A DNA stretch of 64,000 nt from Trichoplax sp. H2 (Eukaryota; Placozoa; Uniplacotomia; Trichoplacea), in contig NOWV01000027.1 in NCBI GenBank assembly GCA_003344405.1, forward strand, positions 62,001-126,000, written 5' to 3'. The position numbers were made by a program, and so were the translations under genes. Numbering within the stretch: the first letter of the stretch is position 1; every line of letters starts with the position of its first letter. Of the stretch, positions 12,799 through 38,501 are shown in pieces. Under the pieces are notes generated by a model. The model did no database searches. It was not told where the DNA came from and saw only the letters and a program-made list of their open reading frames with translations.

Positions 12799-15700
12799 AT
12801 GGCTGCCACACTGGACATCAATGATAACACGTCAGCTATGATTTTAGGCAACGGCATTACTATAGCAGACGAAGAAGAAATGGAGCTAGAAAAGGGTGAA
12901 ATATTGAAAGATGGTACAGACCTTGCTAGGAAGCAATCATTGTTACCCAGTGGTCCCAGTACATTATGCTTTGTAACTGAAGATTTTGTTAGTGAAGAAT
13001 TCAATGTCGATGGCTTTATAACTTCCTGCCGCAGCAGTGTTTCTCCGGAAGTACTTCGCAATGACTTAAAGACTTACTTCGATATTCTAAAGAGTTCCAT
13101 GGTCGAATTGATTAACAAGGATTATGCCGACTTTGTTAATTTATCTACGAATTTGGTAAATTCTCAATATTAACAATATCATCGATACTAAGATTATGCT
13201 GAATTAATGATAGGAGTACAGTATGTGCTTGTCATGGTTTATCGAGAGATAGTGGTTGTTACAATCTAGATGACTGCTGTCCCAGCTCTCTATTTATAAC
13301 TACACTCAATATTATACGTAAACTAGTACAATAATGAATCGTTCCCGCGGATATTCCAACTTGTATTGACTGACCGTTGTGATTAAACAATATTTCATGA
13401 ATAGCATTATGAAACACGATTTAGTCAACTATCCTCAGCTTTCAGCATCTATTCAGCAATCACTTCAGCTATTAGGCATGCAAAAGATGAATTCCCAAAC
13501 TATTCTATACCTTAAATTAGTGTGTAGTTACTACAGATAATTTTGTATATTAATATGATTGGCTTATGGTATTATTACAATGTTACAGGTTGGATTAGAT
13601 AAAGCTATCAGTAATATTTCTGCTCCTTTGGAACAGATCAAAACAGAAGTTGGGGTAAGTCATAAAGTTAAAATAATAATTTATAGTAGCTAAAGCGATT
13701 GCTTTCGTAAACATAGTGGTCTTATTTGAATCCACTACCGTATTATGCTAGTTCAGAAAGATCATTATATTGCAAGGACACGTTGATAATTAGTCCATAT
13801 GCAAAACTGCACAAGGTAACTTATTGCTATGTTCTACTGCCACCTATAAAAGGTATTAGAGAAGTAAAGGCCATTAATGCGTCAACTTTATGCATGTCTT
13901 ATTCAATACCGATAATGCGGTGCTGCGTATACGTATTAAATATATTTCGGACATATATATATATATATTCTACTACAACTATATGATTCAATACTGATTT
14001 GAAGGCGTCACCATTCTAAATCCAAGGATAAAGTTATACTGTAATGTATTCACATAACGATTTTACGTTTACTAGTCTGTCAAGGACTGTATTGGCCAGG
14101 CGATGAATGGTATTAATAGAAGATTAAAGAAGAGAACCGAATTACGAGAGAAAAAAGCTCGGTTACAAAGGTTACTAAATATATCAGATTCTGTTGATAA
14201 AATTGAAAAGCTGCTTCAAATCAGCTCAACTTCACCCCAGAATATGATGTCAGCATCATCTGAAGAAGAAAAGTGAGTAAAATCTAATAAAAGAAAATTC
14301 AATTGCAATTATAGTTCTATTTTAAAATCTGATACTTTACTACTGACTGCTGATTTAACTATTTTGTTTGTAACTGTTGATAACTTGTATCTTATTGTCT
14401 TTTCTTTGCCAGCTATGGACATTTAATTGAACGCGTTGCGATAGAATTTAATCAGTTGTTATTCAATTTGAATCAAAGTAAAGGTCTTCCATTTGTTCAA
14501 AAGATACAGCTTGTGAGTACTACAATAATTTCATAAGAAGCTGATTCTTTTTATACAACTTTCGTTTTTACTAAACTTGATAAATGTGTTTTATTTTATA
14601 TTTAAGCGTATTGATTCAATCAGTAAAACTCTAAAAAGTAGCCTTGATAGATTGTTCGAAGAGGCTGTAGGGGGTGGACAAACTGATTCTTTAGCTCGCT
14701 GTTTGCGAACCTATGCTGCTATTGATAAAGTTCAAGAAGCTGAGACTTTATTTAGAAATATGGTTGTCAAACCGAGAACGAATGAAGTTAGTGTTGTTAC
14801 TTAGCACCTTGATATAATGTTTTTATGTTAACTGTATTAAATCTTATTGTCATTATTTGTTCTCCCAGATAATTAAAAGTGAGATGTTGGACGTCGTCGC
14901 TTTGCAGACAATGTATCAGAAAATTATAGATTTTATTCCTATCCATTGCGGTCTTCTATTAGAGCTAACTGCGGAGACGACATTATCCGATATCGGTCGC
15001 GGAAGCATAACTACTAGTGGTAGTAAAATACGAGGTTACGATTTCTTGGTACATTCAGTATTTCCAGAAGTTGTTTCAAGTATAGAAGTTCGCCTGCCTT
15101 TAATTTTTGCACCTGGTAATCCGGATATCTTCCATCAGGTATGTTATTCTTCGAATTCGATAATTTTAAATGATACCTTTATGACATCCATTAATGGGTC
15201 TGATTCTTTTAACCGCAGAAATTTACAGCTACACTAGAGTTTATCGCTAAATTCGAGTATCACTGCTGTTCACAAAGCAGTATACTCAGGCTTCGGGACC
15301 ATAGCAGTTATAAGCAGTTTATGTCAAAATGGAACCTACCTGTGTACTTTCAGATCAGGTATATTTAATTACGAGTAACGTGTATATCAACCGTTACAAT
15401 ATTCTACACTACCGGATTACTTGGTTATTCAGTTTCTTACAAGTTCTATTGCGCCTTTTGATAAAGATTCAAAGATATCGGAGAATTGACAGAAAGTGCA
15501 TACACAAATCCTTTTATTACGGTGTCAGGTAGCAATGAATGAATTGCTTTTAAGTCAGTTAACCTTCGTAGATAAATTTTGAACATTGTACGGTCTCCCT
15601 ATTTTTGCGGTATTGTGAATACTTGTTTTTTAATCGTAATTTTATTGTATTCAGATAAAATTTGTAGGTTGAATGTGACCAATACGTTATGGTATTGCGT

Positions 15701-17256
15701 CTCTCGATGTTGGTCGGATGATGTATTTTTACTTAATTTAACGCATCTATTTTGGAAGCTAACTATGCAGGTAAGATTATGTGACGTTGTCACTTTTCGC
15801 ATATACTATATATTGAACTGAGTATCTTAACCGGTTATATTTTAGCTACTCTCTCGCTTTTCTTATTGGTTAACTAACGTTAAGGAAAACTTAGTAAGTT
15901 CTGTTAGAATGTAGCTCTGAAATATTAATAGAGTAATACTTATAAAAATAGAGTGCATTTGTGATATACGATTTTAAAATTAACCTAAGTGAGTATATTA
16001 TAGCCTAATTTTGGACTTGAAGATCGTAGCAAGGGCTCTAGTATTGATACAAACAAATCTCGAGAGAGCAAACGTGATGTGGTTTTATCAGATACAGCCC
16101 ATGTAATCAATCTTATTGGAGATATAGATATTTTAATACCAATGGTAGGTAGTTGCAACGTTAATTCTTAATTTAATATATGATGCGCAATCAGATTGAA
16201 CCTCTTTCAAAATGCTTCATAGGTTAAGAAATTATACAAGGACACCATTATACCACATGTAAAAGAATTACAAAGTGATAACTTTGTTTTGTTAGATGGT
16301 AATTTGAAGAATGTCATTATAGTGAACCTAAAATTCTGATTAGCCTATTTTGCGGTTAAACTTCTATAGTCTAAAATTATTAAAATCGTCGTTAATTTTA
16401 GAGAGCATTAAAGAAGCGTGTGATAATGTAGTTTTACATTTACCAAAATTCGAGTCTCACGTAATTACTCAAGTAGCAGATTCATGTAAGCAGCATTTGG
16501 ACGCAGCAAACAGTGTTCCTCGACAATATCGACGAACAAACAGAGAGGTATAAGATTGTAAACGTTGTATGCTGTATTACAGTCGTAATACTAAGATGTC
16601 TATCAAGACTCATTAACATTTGATTACCAATTTATCGCTAGATGCCGGGTAAATGTTCTACATACGTACACGCAATTTTTATTCCATTGAAAAGTTTTAT
16701 ATCAGAAAGAAGCGATCATATCAGTAGCAATAAATGTAAAGACTGGGTTACAAGAATATTACAAATTGTAGCTGATAAGTAAGAATGTATAAATTTCCTT
16801 GATCTGCAAAGATGTAATTTTTATCTTACTTGGCCATAGGCTTTTGTGTAATCAATTTTATAGACAAGTGATAATGTAATTTTCTTTTCAGATATTTTAA
16901 CATTATTAATGATATATTAACGTCCGTTGAAAAGACAAGAGATAGTCTTATGAGATTAAAGAAAAATATTGCTGCAGCTGCTAGTGGATCTTCTACGTCT
17001 GTTAGCGATGAAGATAAAATTCGATTACAATTACAGCTTGATGTTTTAGAATTTGCGAATGAAGTAAGCCTATTAACTTTGGTTAATAGTACAGTTAAGC
17101 TTGAGATTATGTGCTAAAATATTTTACTTATCGTCACACTATGTTTTACTATTTTAGATTGAAAAATTTTCAGCATCGTCACGCTCCTTACCAGCCTGTC
17201 AGCAATTAATTGCTTTAGTTCAGTCCACTAATAAATCAAATATCAACGAAATCTAG
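12799..17256 (+). CDS. COG2: COG2, conserved oligomeric Golgi complex subunit 2
   Basis: Subunit of lobe A of the COG tether, which handles retrograde vesicle traffic within the Golgi. Sixteen exons: 12799-13155, 13589-13654, 14076-14272, 14413-14512, 14607-14786, 14869-15138, 15219-15358, 15467-15528, 15655-15770, 15846-15893, 16004-16144, 16223-16298, 16402-16547, 16642-16778, 16892-17063, 17158-17256. Every junction keeps phase and gives 768 residues against 738 in human. Diagnostic blocks are MVELINKDYADFVNLSTNL in exon 1 (identical to human), GYDFLVHSVFPE, NPGNPDIFHQ-like APGNPDIFHQ, RCWSDDVFL and QYRRTNREV. The start at 12799 precedes an acidic extension of about 40 residues that human COG2 lacks. 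Exon 11 (16004-16144) is the least conserved; its acceptor was picked on phase and pyrimidine context. Confidence 0.96.
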
Positions 17257-18463
17257 CGTTTCAATATCATGCATTGGCGCATACTAATTTACGATACTGT
17301 ACATCTATAAAAATATTTAATTACAAGGCATTTTTAGTAGCTATACCAAATAAAAGACGCATAAAATTCTTGAATCTATGTATTATAATCAATTCTAAAG
17401 TGTCCATAAGGAAATGTAAAACATCATTTTCTTAAATAAAAATGACGAACTTTCAATATAATCTTTTAGTTTCTGGTTTTACTATGGTAGAAATTATTTT
17501 TGGGCAGATCATCATGTAAAAAATTTTAATTTTTATCAGTATTATTTACAATAGTAAAATATTGATCTCTAGTGGCACATAATCTAGAAAATTTACAGAA
17601 ATGCTATGGGTAGGCTTTAATTTAAATTTTAACTGATGAAGAATAGAACTCTTGACAATTTTCTTATTACCTTTAAAAGTTGTTATTTAAGGTTAGGGTG
17701 AATTAAGATATTAAATTCGGTTGGATCTTTTTTATCACTGTTACGCTCCAGTAAATATACTATCAATCAACATAAGTATGTAGTAACACTCGACTGTATT
17801 GCAAACTATGTTTGATCAATTTATTGATAGTTAAATGGTTCATTATCATACATTATACATCAACTGGATGAATATAAATATCTGACCATTGCAGGCAATG
17901 TCCTGGATATTCATACACAATCATTTCGAAATTAAATTCATAATATAAAATTCTATAGTTATCATGTATTGGTTGTAGAGTATTTATTCATCTTTTCGTA
18001 TCTTATTATACGACGTATTTGCAGTATTACCATATTCTATAGAAACTAGAAACTAAAGTTTCGATGTTGCATTGAGTATTATATAGTTAATATAGTCCTT
18101 AGTCAGGTTAAGAAGATTTTGTGTTTGCTTGAGCTATATTAATAATGAAGAAAATACGGCTATAAGAGTAGGACTGCCAATACGAATACCAACTTGCAAG
18201 TAGAAGTAAATAAATTACATTGTGGAAGTATTTTCGACAGATTCTATTCCTTTGTTCTGCATTAAAAATAGTTATAACTTGTGAGTATTTTGTCCAATGC
18301 AAGATTACGCATGATCATGCATACTCGTCCATTACAATATTCGTTAGCACTTGCCGAAATACGAGTAAATGCAACAGCTGCGTGCGCACTTTATGTAATA
18401 CGGCTTACGGTATATCAATCCATACTGTATGTACATTGTACAGTACTGTAGTTACTCGTTAAT
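17257..18463. other. Convergent intergenic region COG2/SAYSD1
   Basis: AT-rich sequence between two gene 3' ends. Overlapping short frames on both strands near 18108-18462 look like chance. A TACTGTAC-type cluster sits at 18431-18452, next to the SAYSD1 stop codon. I see nothing else. Confidence 0.55.
17349..17354 (+). terminator. Likely COG2 polyadenylation signal
   Basis: An AATAAA hexamer lies about 90 bases after the COG2 stop codon, a usual spacing for a eukaryotic poly(A) signal. No cleavage evidence is available. Confidence 0.5.
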
Positions 18464-18853
18464 TCAATATCTTTTTATTCGTAATTCTTTTTCAAATTGT
18501 TCAGCAGTAAGAGTTCCATCAATGACTTTACAGTCAGGGTTAAAGACGGAATAAGGGCTAAGTTTACCACCCTTTCTACCGTTGGTAGAAGTATTTGTAA
18601 TAACCAAATAGAACATGGATATAATGAGAAACACACTACCAAATTGTATCTCCACGAAGAATGCCATCAATGAGGCCCAAATGATCCATTTTAACAGCCT
18701 TATTAAAGAAAAATAAGAGAGTAATGTAGCCTTCCAATCATGGTAACTTCCACTATCATTTTCCTTAGTTAGTTGTACGTCGTCGGTATTTAATCGATCT
18801 TGATCACGAAGGCTAGCCTTTTTATTTCTGCCTTTGCGGCTTAAGGATGACAT
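18464..18853 (-). CDS. SAYSD1: SAYSD1, ER membrane SAYSvFN-domain protein
   Basis: Single-exon gene of 129 residues (human about 183). It has a basic N-terminal region, one or two hydrophobic segments at about 48-88 (LLKWIIWASLMAFFVEIQFG, then VFLIISMFYLVI) and the C-terminal signature SPYSVFNPDCKVIDGTLTAEQ. The family is known as an ER translocon-associated sensor that recognises UFMylated ribosomes during quality control of stalled translocation. The signature carries Pro where the family name has Ala. The gene is head-to-head with ERG28, another ER membrane protein. Confidence 0.93.
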   Translation of the reverse strand: MSSLSRKGRNKKASLRDQDRLNTDDVQLTKENDSGSYHDWKATLLSYFSLIRLLKWIIWASLMAFFVEIQFGSVFLIISMFYLVITNTSTNGRKGGKLSPYSVFNPDCKVIDGTLTAEQFEKELRIKRY

Positions 18854-19185
18854 CCTATACTGTATTCACAGTTATCACACACTACAAATAGATAGGCTAG
18901 GGTACTTTTAAATGTGTATACGTTCTGATGGAAGTTAAAATTCCGAGAAGCTATTCATATCTCCATAGGTTGCGATGAAGTAGATTTAATTTTAATTGAC
19001 TGCTTTCTTATTAGGGAATTTCCTCTATCTGTGAGTCTCGAACTACAGTACATATACTGTATACGGTACAGTACAGTACTTAATATTACAGTACTATATA
19101 CCGTACACGACTGACTTCAGTTTACATAAAAGTTGTTTGATTTCTTTAAAGCATGTAACCGAGAAGGAATTGGGGCGTTAACGTG
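18854..19185. promoter_or_regulatory. Shared divergent promoter region SAYSD1/ERG28
   Basis: 332 bp separate the two start codons. A dense block of the palindromic word (GTACAGTACAGTACT-like) lies at about 19048-19082, with more up to 19105. No TATA box is obvious. A promoter role is inferred from position only. Confidence 0.55.
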
Positions 19186-21018
19186 ATGGCTGCTCTTATC
19201 ACTGCATTAAGGTTATGGATAGGAATGATAGCAACTATAGCATTCGTAAATAGCACTCAATGCTATTTGCAAGGTGAATTCGTACACCAGCGTATGTATA
19301 CGGAAACCAAGGAAGGTAAAGCTTGAAGTTATTCATGAGCAGTTTTAAGTATTTTCGGTAGCAAGCTTAAAAGTGGACTGTTCGGATTTGCAAAAGTTGC
19401 TGACGATTACAGCTCAAGACCTATTCCGTCAGGGTCTTTGACTGCTGCTATTTAGTTGCTATACCCACTGAATAACATGCAAAAAATTATAAATAGAAAT
19501 AATCATTCAAAAAAATGTAAACAATCTTTTAAAAAGCCTAGTTGAGCTCAGTACGCTGTTTTAGAAATACATGTTAAATTTGTTAGATGCATAGAGGTAA
19601 CTTCTATGGTCAGATATCATGCCATTTCAACATCTATACACGTATACTGTAAGAGTATATTCTTCAATAGAGACAGTGTTCTTGTAGACTGCTGTACTAT
19701 CCGACCACTTAATCATGTACACTCTCATAGCTTATCGTATGCAATACTAAGAATAATATTGGAATTACTTATTAGCTTCTTATACGCGTATACAGTACAT
19801 ACCAGATAATATAGTATGACCTATACTGTAAGGTCCTTAAATGCACATCGTTAATACTAAAACAAGCTATAGAACGAGCTTTAGGATACAATTTTAAGTA
19901 TAGCGGATTAATAAACCGCAAATATGTATTCGTAATTTTGAAATTAGCGTCGACTTAGCTCCATTCGACTTATGATATTTTAACGAGGTGTTTTATCATT
20001 ATTAACTTCTCAGCTACACTACTACAAGCCAGGACATTTGGAACTTGGACCCTGCTAGCTTCCGTAATCCGTATCTATTGCGCATTTGATATTTATAATA
20101 AGACGTAAGCTCTCAGGAACTAGTTCTAGAGTAAATTCATTCTATTTTATGTGTATAATTTATTAACGCCGTTCCCTCGCTCTGGCTTGTAGAGCGTAGA
20201 ATTTATGCAAAAAATGGATAGCGATATAGCATGTTTATTAAAAAGCTATATTATCTAGCTCAAAGTACTTATTAACATCACATTTCGTTTTAATTCGACA
20301 TTATACACTAGGCTAATTATTTTATATCTGATCAGAAGATTACAAACATACAATATAAATATTCTATTTTCTTGCAATCTCAAGCTGTTTCGGTTCCAGT
20401 ATATTCAATAGTCTTAAAGTATGCCCACTTTGATCTGAATAATGTGTTGTCAGAGTCACATTGCACGCTGGGTTGCAGACGTCAATACTGATATATTTCA
20501 TACTAGTACCAATAGCATAATAGGTTGTATATCAACAGTGTGAATATGCAAATCATATTCGTATTTCACTTCATACATATTATTTGTCTACTATGTATGA
20601 AATTTAAATTTGGGCACGCAAAAAATAACAGAACTATTTGTTGCACTAGACTAGATACATGCATACAAAATTGAATACTTTATTTCTGATATAGGCTCTA
20701 TATGGTAACGTTTTGGTCGTTTATCATTGTCTTGGCCCATCTCCTAGCTGAATGTTACATATATCACACTGCAGCCTTTACTCCTGGTGTTATAGCACCA
20801 TTGATCATTTCCAGTAAGTCAAAGTCAATTAATGACCTATAAAGCGTACAGTTGACTGTTGGGATGGCACTGTAGTAGTGGTTTACTCATCTCACATGGT
20901 ATTACAACTTCTATTAAAGTATCATAAACTCTTATTGTTAGGTTTATCATCGGTTTGGATGATATTAGCTTATCCCTCTATTACCAATGGAAGTGAAAGC
21001 AAGGCTAAGTCAAATTGA
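19186..21018 (+). CDS. ERG28: ERG28 homologue, ER sterol-biosynthesis scaffold
   Basis: Four exons: 19186-19315, 20014-20104, 20695-20813, 20942-21018; 138 residues (human ERG28/C14orf1: 140). In fungi the protein tethers C4-demethylation enzymes to the ER membrane. Sequence signs: N-terminal ALRLWIGMIATIAFVNSTQ, the central LQARTFGTWTLLASVIR (human has LQARTFGIWTLLSSVIR), then HLLAECYIYHTAAFTPGVI. Four hydrophobic segments are visible. Exon 2 begins after the CAG at 20011-20013; a second AG eleven bases later breaks the alignment. The C-terminal tail lacks the Lys-rich retention-like end of vertebrates but still carries basic residues (SESKAKSN). Confidence 0.92.
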
Positions 21019-34538
<13,520 letters not shown>

Positions 34539-36285
34539 GCTAAGATTACTTTATCTTTTTATCATGCAGTTCTGTAATAATGGAAATACTAACAAAAAAC
34601 TTAATTTTTACTCAGCTACATTATACGCGTATGTAAATTACGATAAATTGTATGATGGCAAATCGAGGTGATTTAATGGCTAATAGAAACATTTCAGTTT
34701 TACACAATTTATCAGAAATACAGTACAATGATATATTACCTGAATCTCTTAAAATTTAAATGGCCGGACCATAATAATTATACAGAATTTAAATTACGCA
34801 TTATTGGCGCATCTAATAATTATTAATTGTACTCTAAAAAAGTAATTCGTTCAATCTTTAACATTTTCTTGATGATAAATGTAATAATTAATGTATTATA
34901 GCATTAACATTGCAGTCTGGATAACTGATGGTCATAATTGCGGTACAATATTTAGACTATATCGTATTACAGATATAATGAATCAAGTACTCAAAGGACG
35001 TGTATAATTCTATATCGACCGAATGAGACAGTTTATATATATATTATTGCGTTATAATTATTTTTAGTATTTGAGATATTGATAGTATTACTATCTGTAT
35101 TATTGTGATTATTATTTGTGCATTCAACACGTGAGAAGAGTTAAGACTAAAATCATTCATAATAAAAATTACGGTAATCATCTACAGTAATACTGTTTTA
35201 ATTCACTTTTATTTCATTGTTATGGATACTTGTTAAACGAGAACAGTAATATATTTTAATATTTCGTTGTGATTGATACAACTACAGTTATGCAATATGA
35301 TTTCGGTCGGAAATGCTGATGCAATCGTGAAATAGCTGTTGTGCTAGATGGTTGTAGATGGATACGCATATACGATCGTACGTAGTTGAGAGGTGTATAA
35401 ATCGGTAATAACCAACAAATGATAAGCGAACCGTAAACACATCGAGGTATTTCTAGCTTGTTAGCGTACAATATCATCACTTAAAACAGCTGTAAATTCT
35501 AATATTCTGGAACGAACCCTATACAATTAGAAGAATTAATGCTAAAGTATCTATGCCTTGATATGAAATACACCCGTGCGGTTTATCATACGTCGATATC
35601 CAAAATAATGCGCTGAGCTTATTTATATTTACCGCTCTATACTTCCTACGGCCATTTAATGAACTATTAATCGTGATCAATTGCATGTCTAATTCTTAAA
35701 TATCGCAAATAAATTACTGCTTTAATAAATTAGAGATTAGTGGATTTTAGCCTCAGGGTTTACTATAGCGTAAAGCTTCAAATAGAGCATGTAATCCATA
35801 ATGAATCTTTATCAACCTTACCCTATAATCTAGTATCTTCTTGATCAAAAGTGAATGAATTATAAATTTATCATATTAAGCAATTAACAAAAAGTAGGTA
35901 AGTCAAATTAAGACATCATCCTCTGCAATTACTAACAAATGCACGGTTAAAATTTCATTTCTATAATCAAACTAGATCAGGTAGCTACCAGTAAAATCGA
36001 TGGAAAGGATCTACAGATTTAGACCTAAGCTATTTGTACTTCCAGGATTCTATATTTAGTATATTCCCGTGGTATATAATACATATGTTACCTGGTAAGT
36101 TGTTTATACTTAACCGTGCAGAACCTTACAATACTGTACATGTTACGGTATGGTGATCTCCACGACAACCGTACTGACCGACGGTTTAGTACTATCCGAG
36201 AGAGTGCAGTACAGTCCAGTTCAGAGCTGAGCTACCGTCAGGCGTCAGCTACGAATGTGGATGGGTAGTTGGGATTAGCTTACTA
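34539..36285. other. Intergenic region pecanex/MRM1
   Basis: AT-rich, no gene seen. It should hold the pecanex 3' UTR and the MRM1 promoter. The minus-strand frame 35256-35480 resembles no family. Palindromic words reappear at about 36131 and 36205, shortly before MRM1. Confidence 0.55.
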
Positions 36286-37947
36286 ATGAAAGCTAGAATT
36301 TCTCCGTTGTCGGTTACCGTTTCTTCATGTTATAAGTTATGCTATACACCTACGATATCACAAGTAAGGAAGCTTCGACATGATCGGCTCTCTCCAGAAC
36401 GTGATGATGATAGTATTTTCTTAAAGAAGAAGATGAAAATCGACGAAGATCGTGAAATCATTTATGGTATTGCTCCATGTCAGCTTGCATTAAAAGCAGG
36501 TCTGTTGCAAGTTGAATAACTGCAATAAACTACTTCTACGATATCATTTACTATAATTTCGATTAGTTTGAGTTGTTCGCAATATATAGTATCTATTTTG
36601 ATCCTACTGCTGTACCTCGAAAACCGTACATGCTCACTATTTAAACTGATTAATCTGTCTGTATTTACTGTACATAAAAAATAATAATAACGTAACTGTC
36701 TACCACATACCTACGTATACATATTTATTTAATAGATACTCATGATCTACTTACCGTATGATGATATTTTCTGGGTTTATTAATTGCGGGATTTATTCGG
36801 ACAGATCGACGAAAAATTTATCATATCTATGTCCGAGATCCTGCTGGTACACTAAAGCCCAACAAATCAATAGAACATATTATCTTTAAGGCTAGAAAGC
36901 TAGGCATACATGTATTGCCATCGGATAAGAGATATTTAGATAAGTTAACCGAAGGACGCCCTCATCAAGGCGTTGCTATGAAGGCTACGCCACTCCGACC
37001 TAATCTTATTCGTCATGATCTCGATAAAACAGCCATGGCTAATAATCGTAAAGCATTATGGCTAGGATTAAACGATGTTCAGGTTCGATGATCAATTAAC
37101 TTGCAAATGCATGAATATCTTTGTCAACAGTTGGCGTTTTCTGCATGGCGTGCACGATTGAATTATGATTCATTCTTTGAACAGATTTAGCGTTCAAGAC
37201 AGTCAATAATTTCATCATTAGTGTATTATTAACATATTGTTTTGATAAAATTATTATTAGTATGAGAAAGTAGAGTGCAAAGCGTCTATCTTATTTATAT
37301 GTGAATATAGGACCCTATGAATCTTGGAGCACTAATACGAACAGCTGCTCTAATGGGTGTGAATCGTGTCGTGGTCAATTCCAGAAAGACTGCAAGATTA
37401 TCTGCTGTCGTTAGCAAAGCAAGTGCAGGTGCAATGGAAGTTTATCCAATCTATGCTGTTAAGAATCTATCAAAATACCTCGATGTACGCAAATTGAATT
37501 ATCTTTTACGAGTATTTATCTGTTTTTATCAGATTTATATAAAACAAATACCTTTCAAATATACTGTATGCATAGTATCTTGTAGAAAATGACTGGAATA
37601 TTATTGGTACAGTTGGGCACAAAGAAGTTAACCAATATCAAGCTATATCATGTCAAAATTTTAACCACAATGGAAAGCCTACAATTTTAATGTTGGGTAA
37701 GATTTAGGAATATACTGCACTTTCCAAGTTATCCCTTTCTGTTATTATTGAAGCGCAGCAATTCTTTTATGTATTTATAAAAGGCAACGAAGGATTTGGC
37801 ATCAGTGCCTCCATCAAAGAGAAATGTAACTCATTTCTTACTATTCCAACAAGTTCATCATGCCCTCCAGATATTGATTCACTAAATGTATCAGTTGCTG
37901 CTGGAATATTATTGTATTCACTTCGTGGACGGCTCAATCGCTGCTAA
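36286..37947 (+). CDS. MRM1: MRM1, mitochondrial rRNA 2'-O-ribose methyltransferase
   Basis: SpoU/TrmH-family enzyme that methylates a guanosine ribose of the mitochondrial large rRNA using S-adenosylmethionine. Exons: 36286-36499, 36805-37082, 37311-37484, 37576-37696, 37784-37947; 316 residues. The N-terminal 40 residues are basic, Ser/Thr-rich and without acid, fitting a mitochondrial presequence. The substrate-binding part reads YGIAPCQLALKA, then HQGVAM. The SpoU knot motifs are DPMNLGALIRTA (motif 1), VSKASAGAMEV, LGNEGFGIS (motif 2) and SLNVSVAAGILL (motif 3). Exon 4 starts after TAG at 37573-37575, which gives an ungapped match to the human spacing; another AG nearby fails on phase. 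The exon 2 donor (GTTCGA) is weak. Tail-to-tail with TFB2M. Confidence 0.93.
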
Positions 37948-38501
37948 AATAGCAGTAATTTCAATCTTATACAAAAAGATGTTGCATACTATCTCTCATT
38001 TAATTATCTATTTCATCTTGACATACCGTTACGATTAATACATGAATAAAGTTTTTTAATTTTCAAATTTTCTGGACAAGCAAGAGTTCAACAAATTTAA
38101 TGCTGAATAAATTCTTTTTTATTTTGAAGTTATTTTATAAATTTTTTAGCCAAAGAATAATTTCTAAGCATGAATAAAATCTGTACAGAAATAACTGATA
38201 GCAAGTCAAATCAATAGAAGACGTTGTAATAATATAATCCCATTGAATAAGATTTAAAAATAAGCTGAATAAAATAATGCAGATACGATCTGTATCATTT
38301 ATTACCAACAACAAGTCAATCAATTCAATTATTATTGAACTTGATTTTAAAATAGCCAATTTTCATTTTCCTTTTTCAATTATACAACACCTGTCATAGT
38401 AACATTCAAAGAATGACCATTTGTAAGCTCGCTTTTGATTATACTAATAATGAACTACTACTCATGGTAGAACATGCATCAAATACTCATTGGACGCCGA
38501 T
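37948..38501. other. Convergent 3' region MRM1/TFB2M
   Basis: 553 bp between two stop codons. An AATAAA for MRM1 lies at 38045-38050, about 100 bases after its stop, and TTTATT at 38298-38303 could serve TFB2M on the other strand. The minus frame 38135-38359 looks like chance. Confidence 0.5.
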
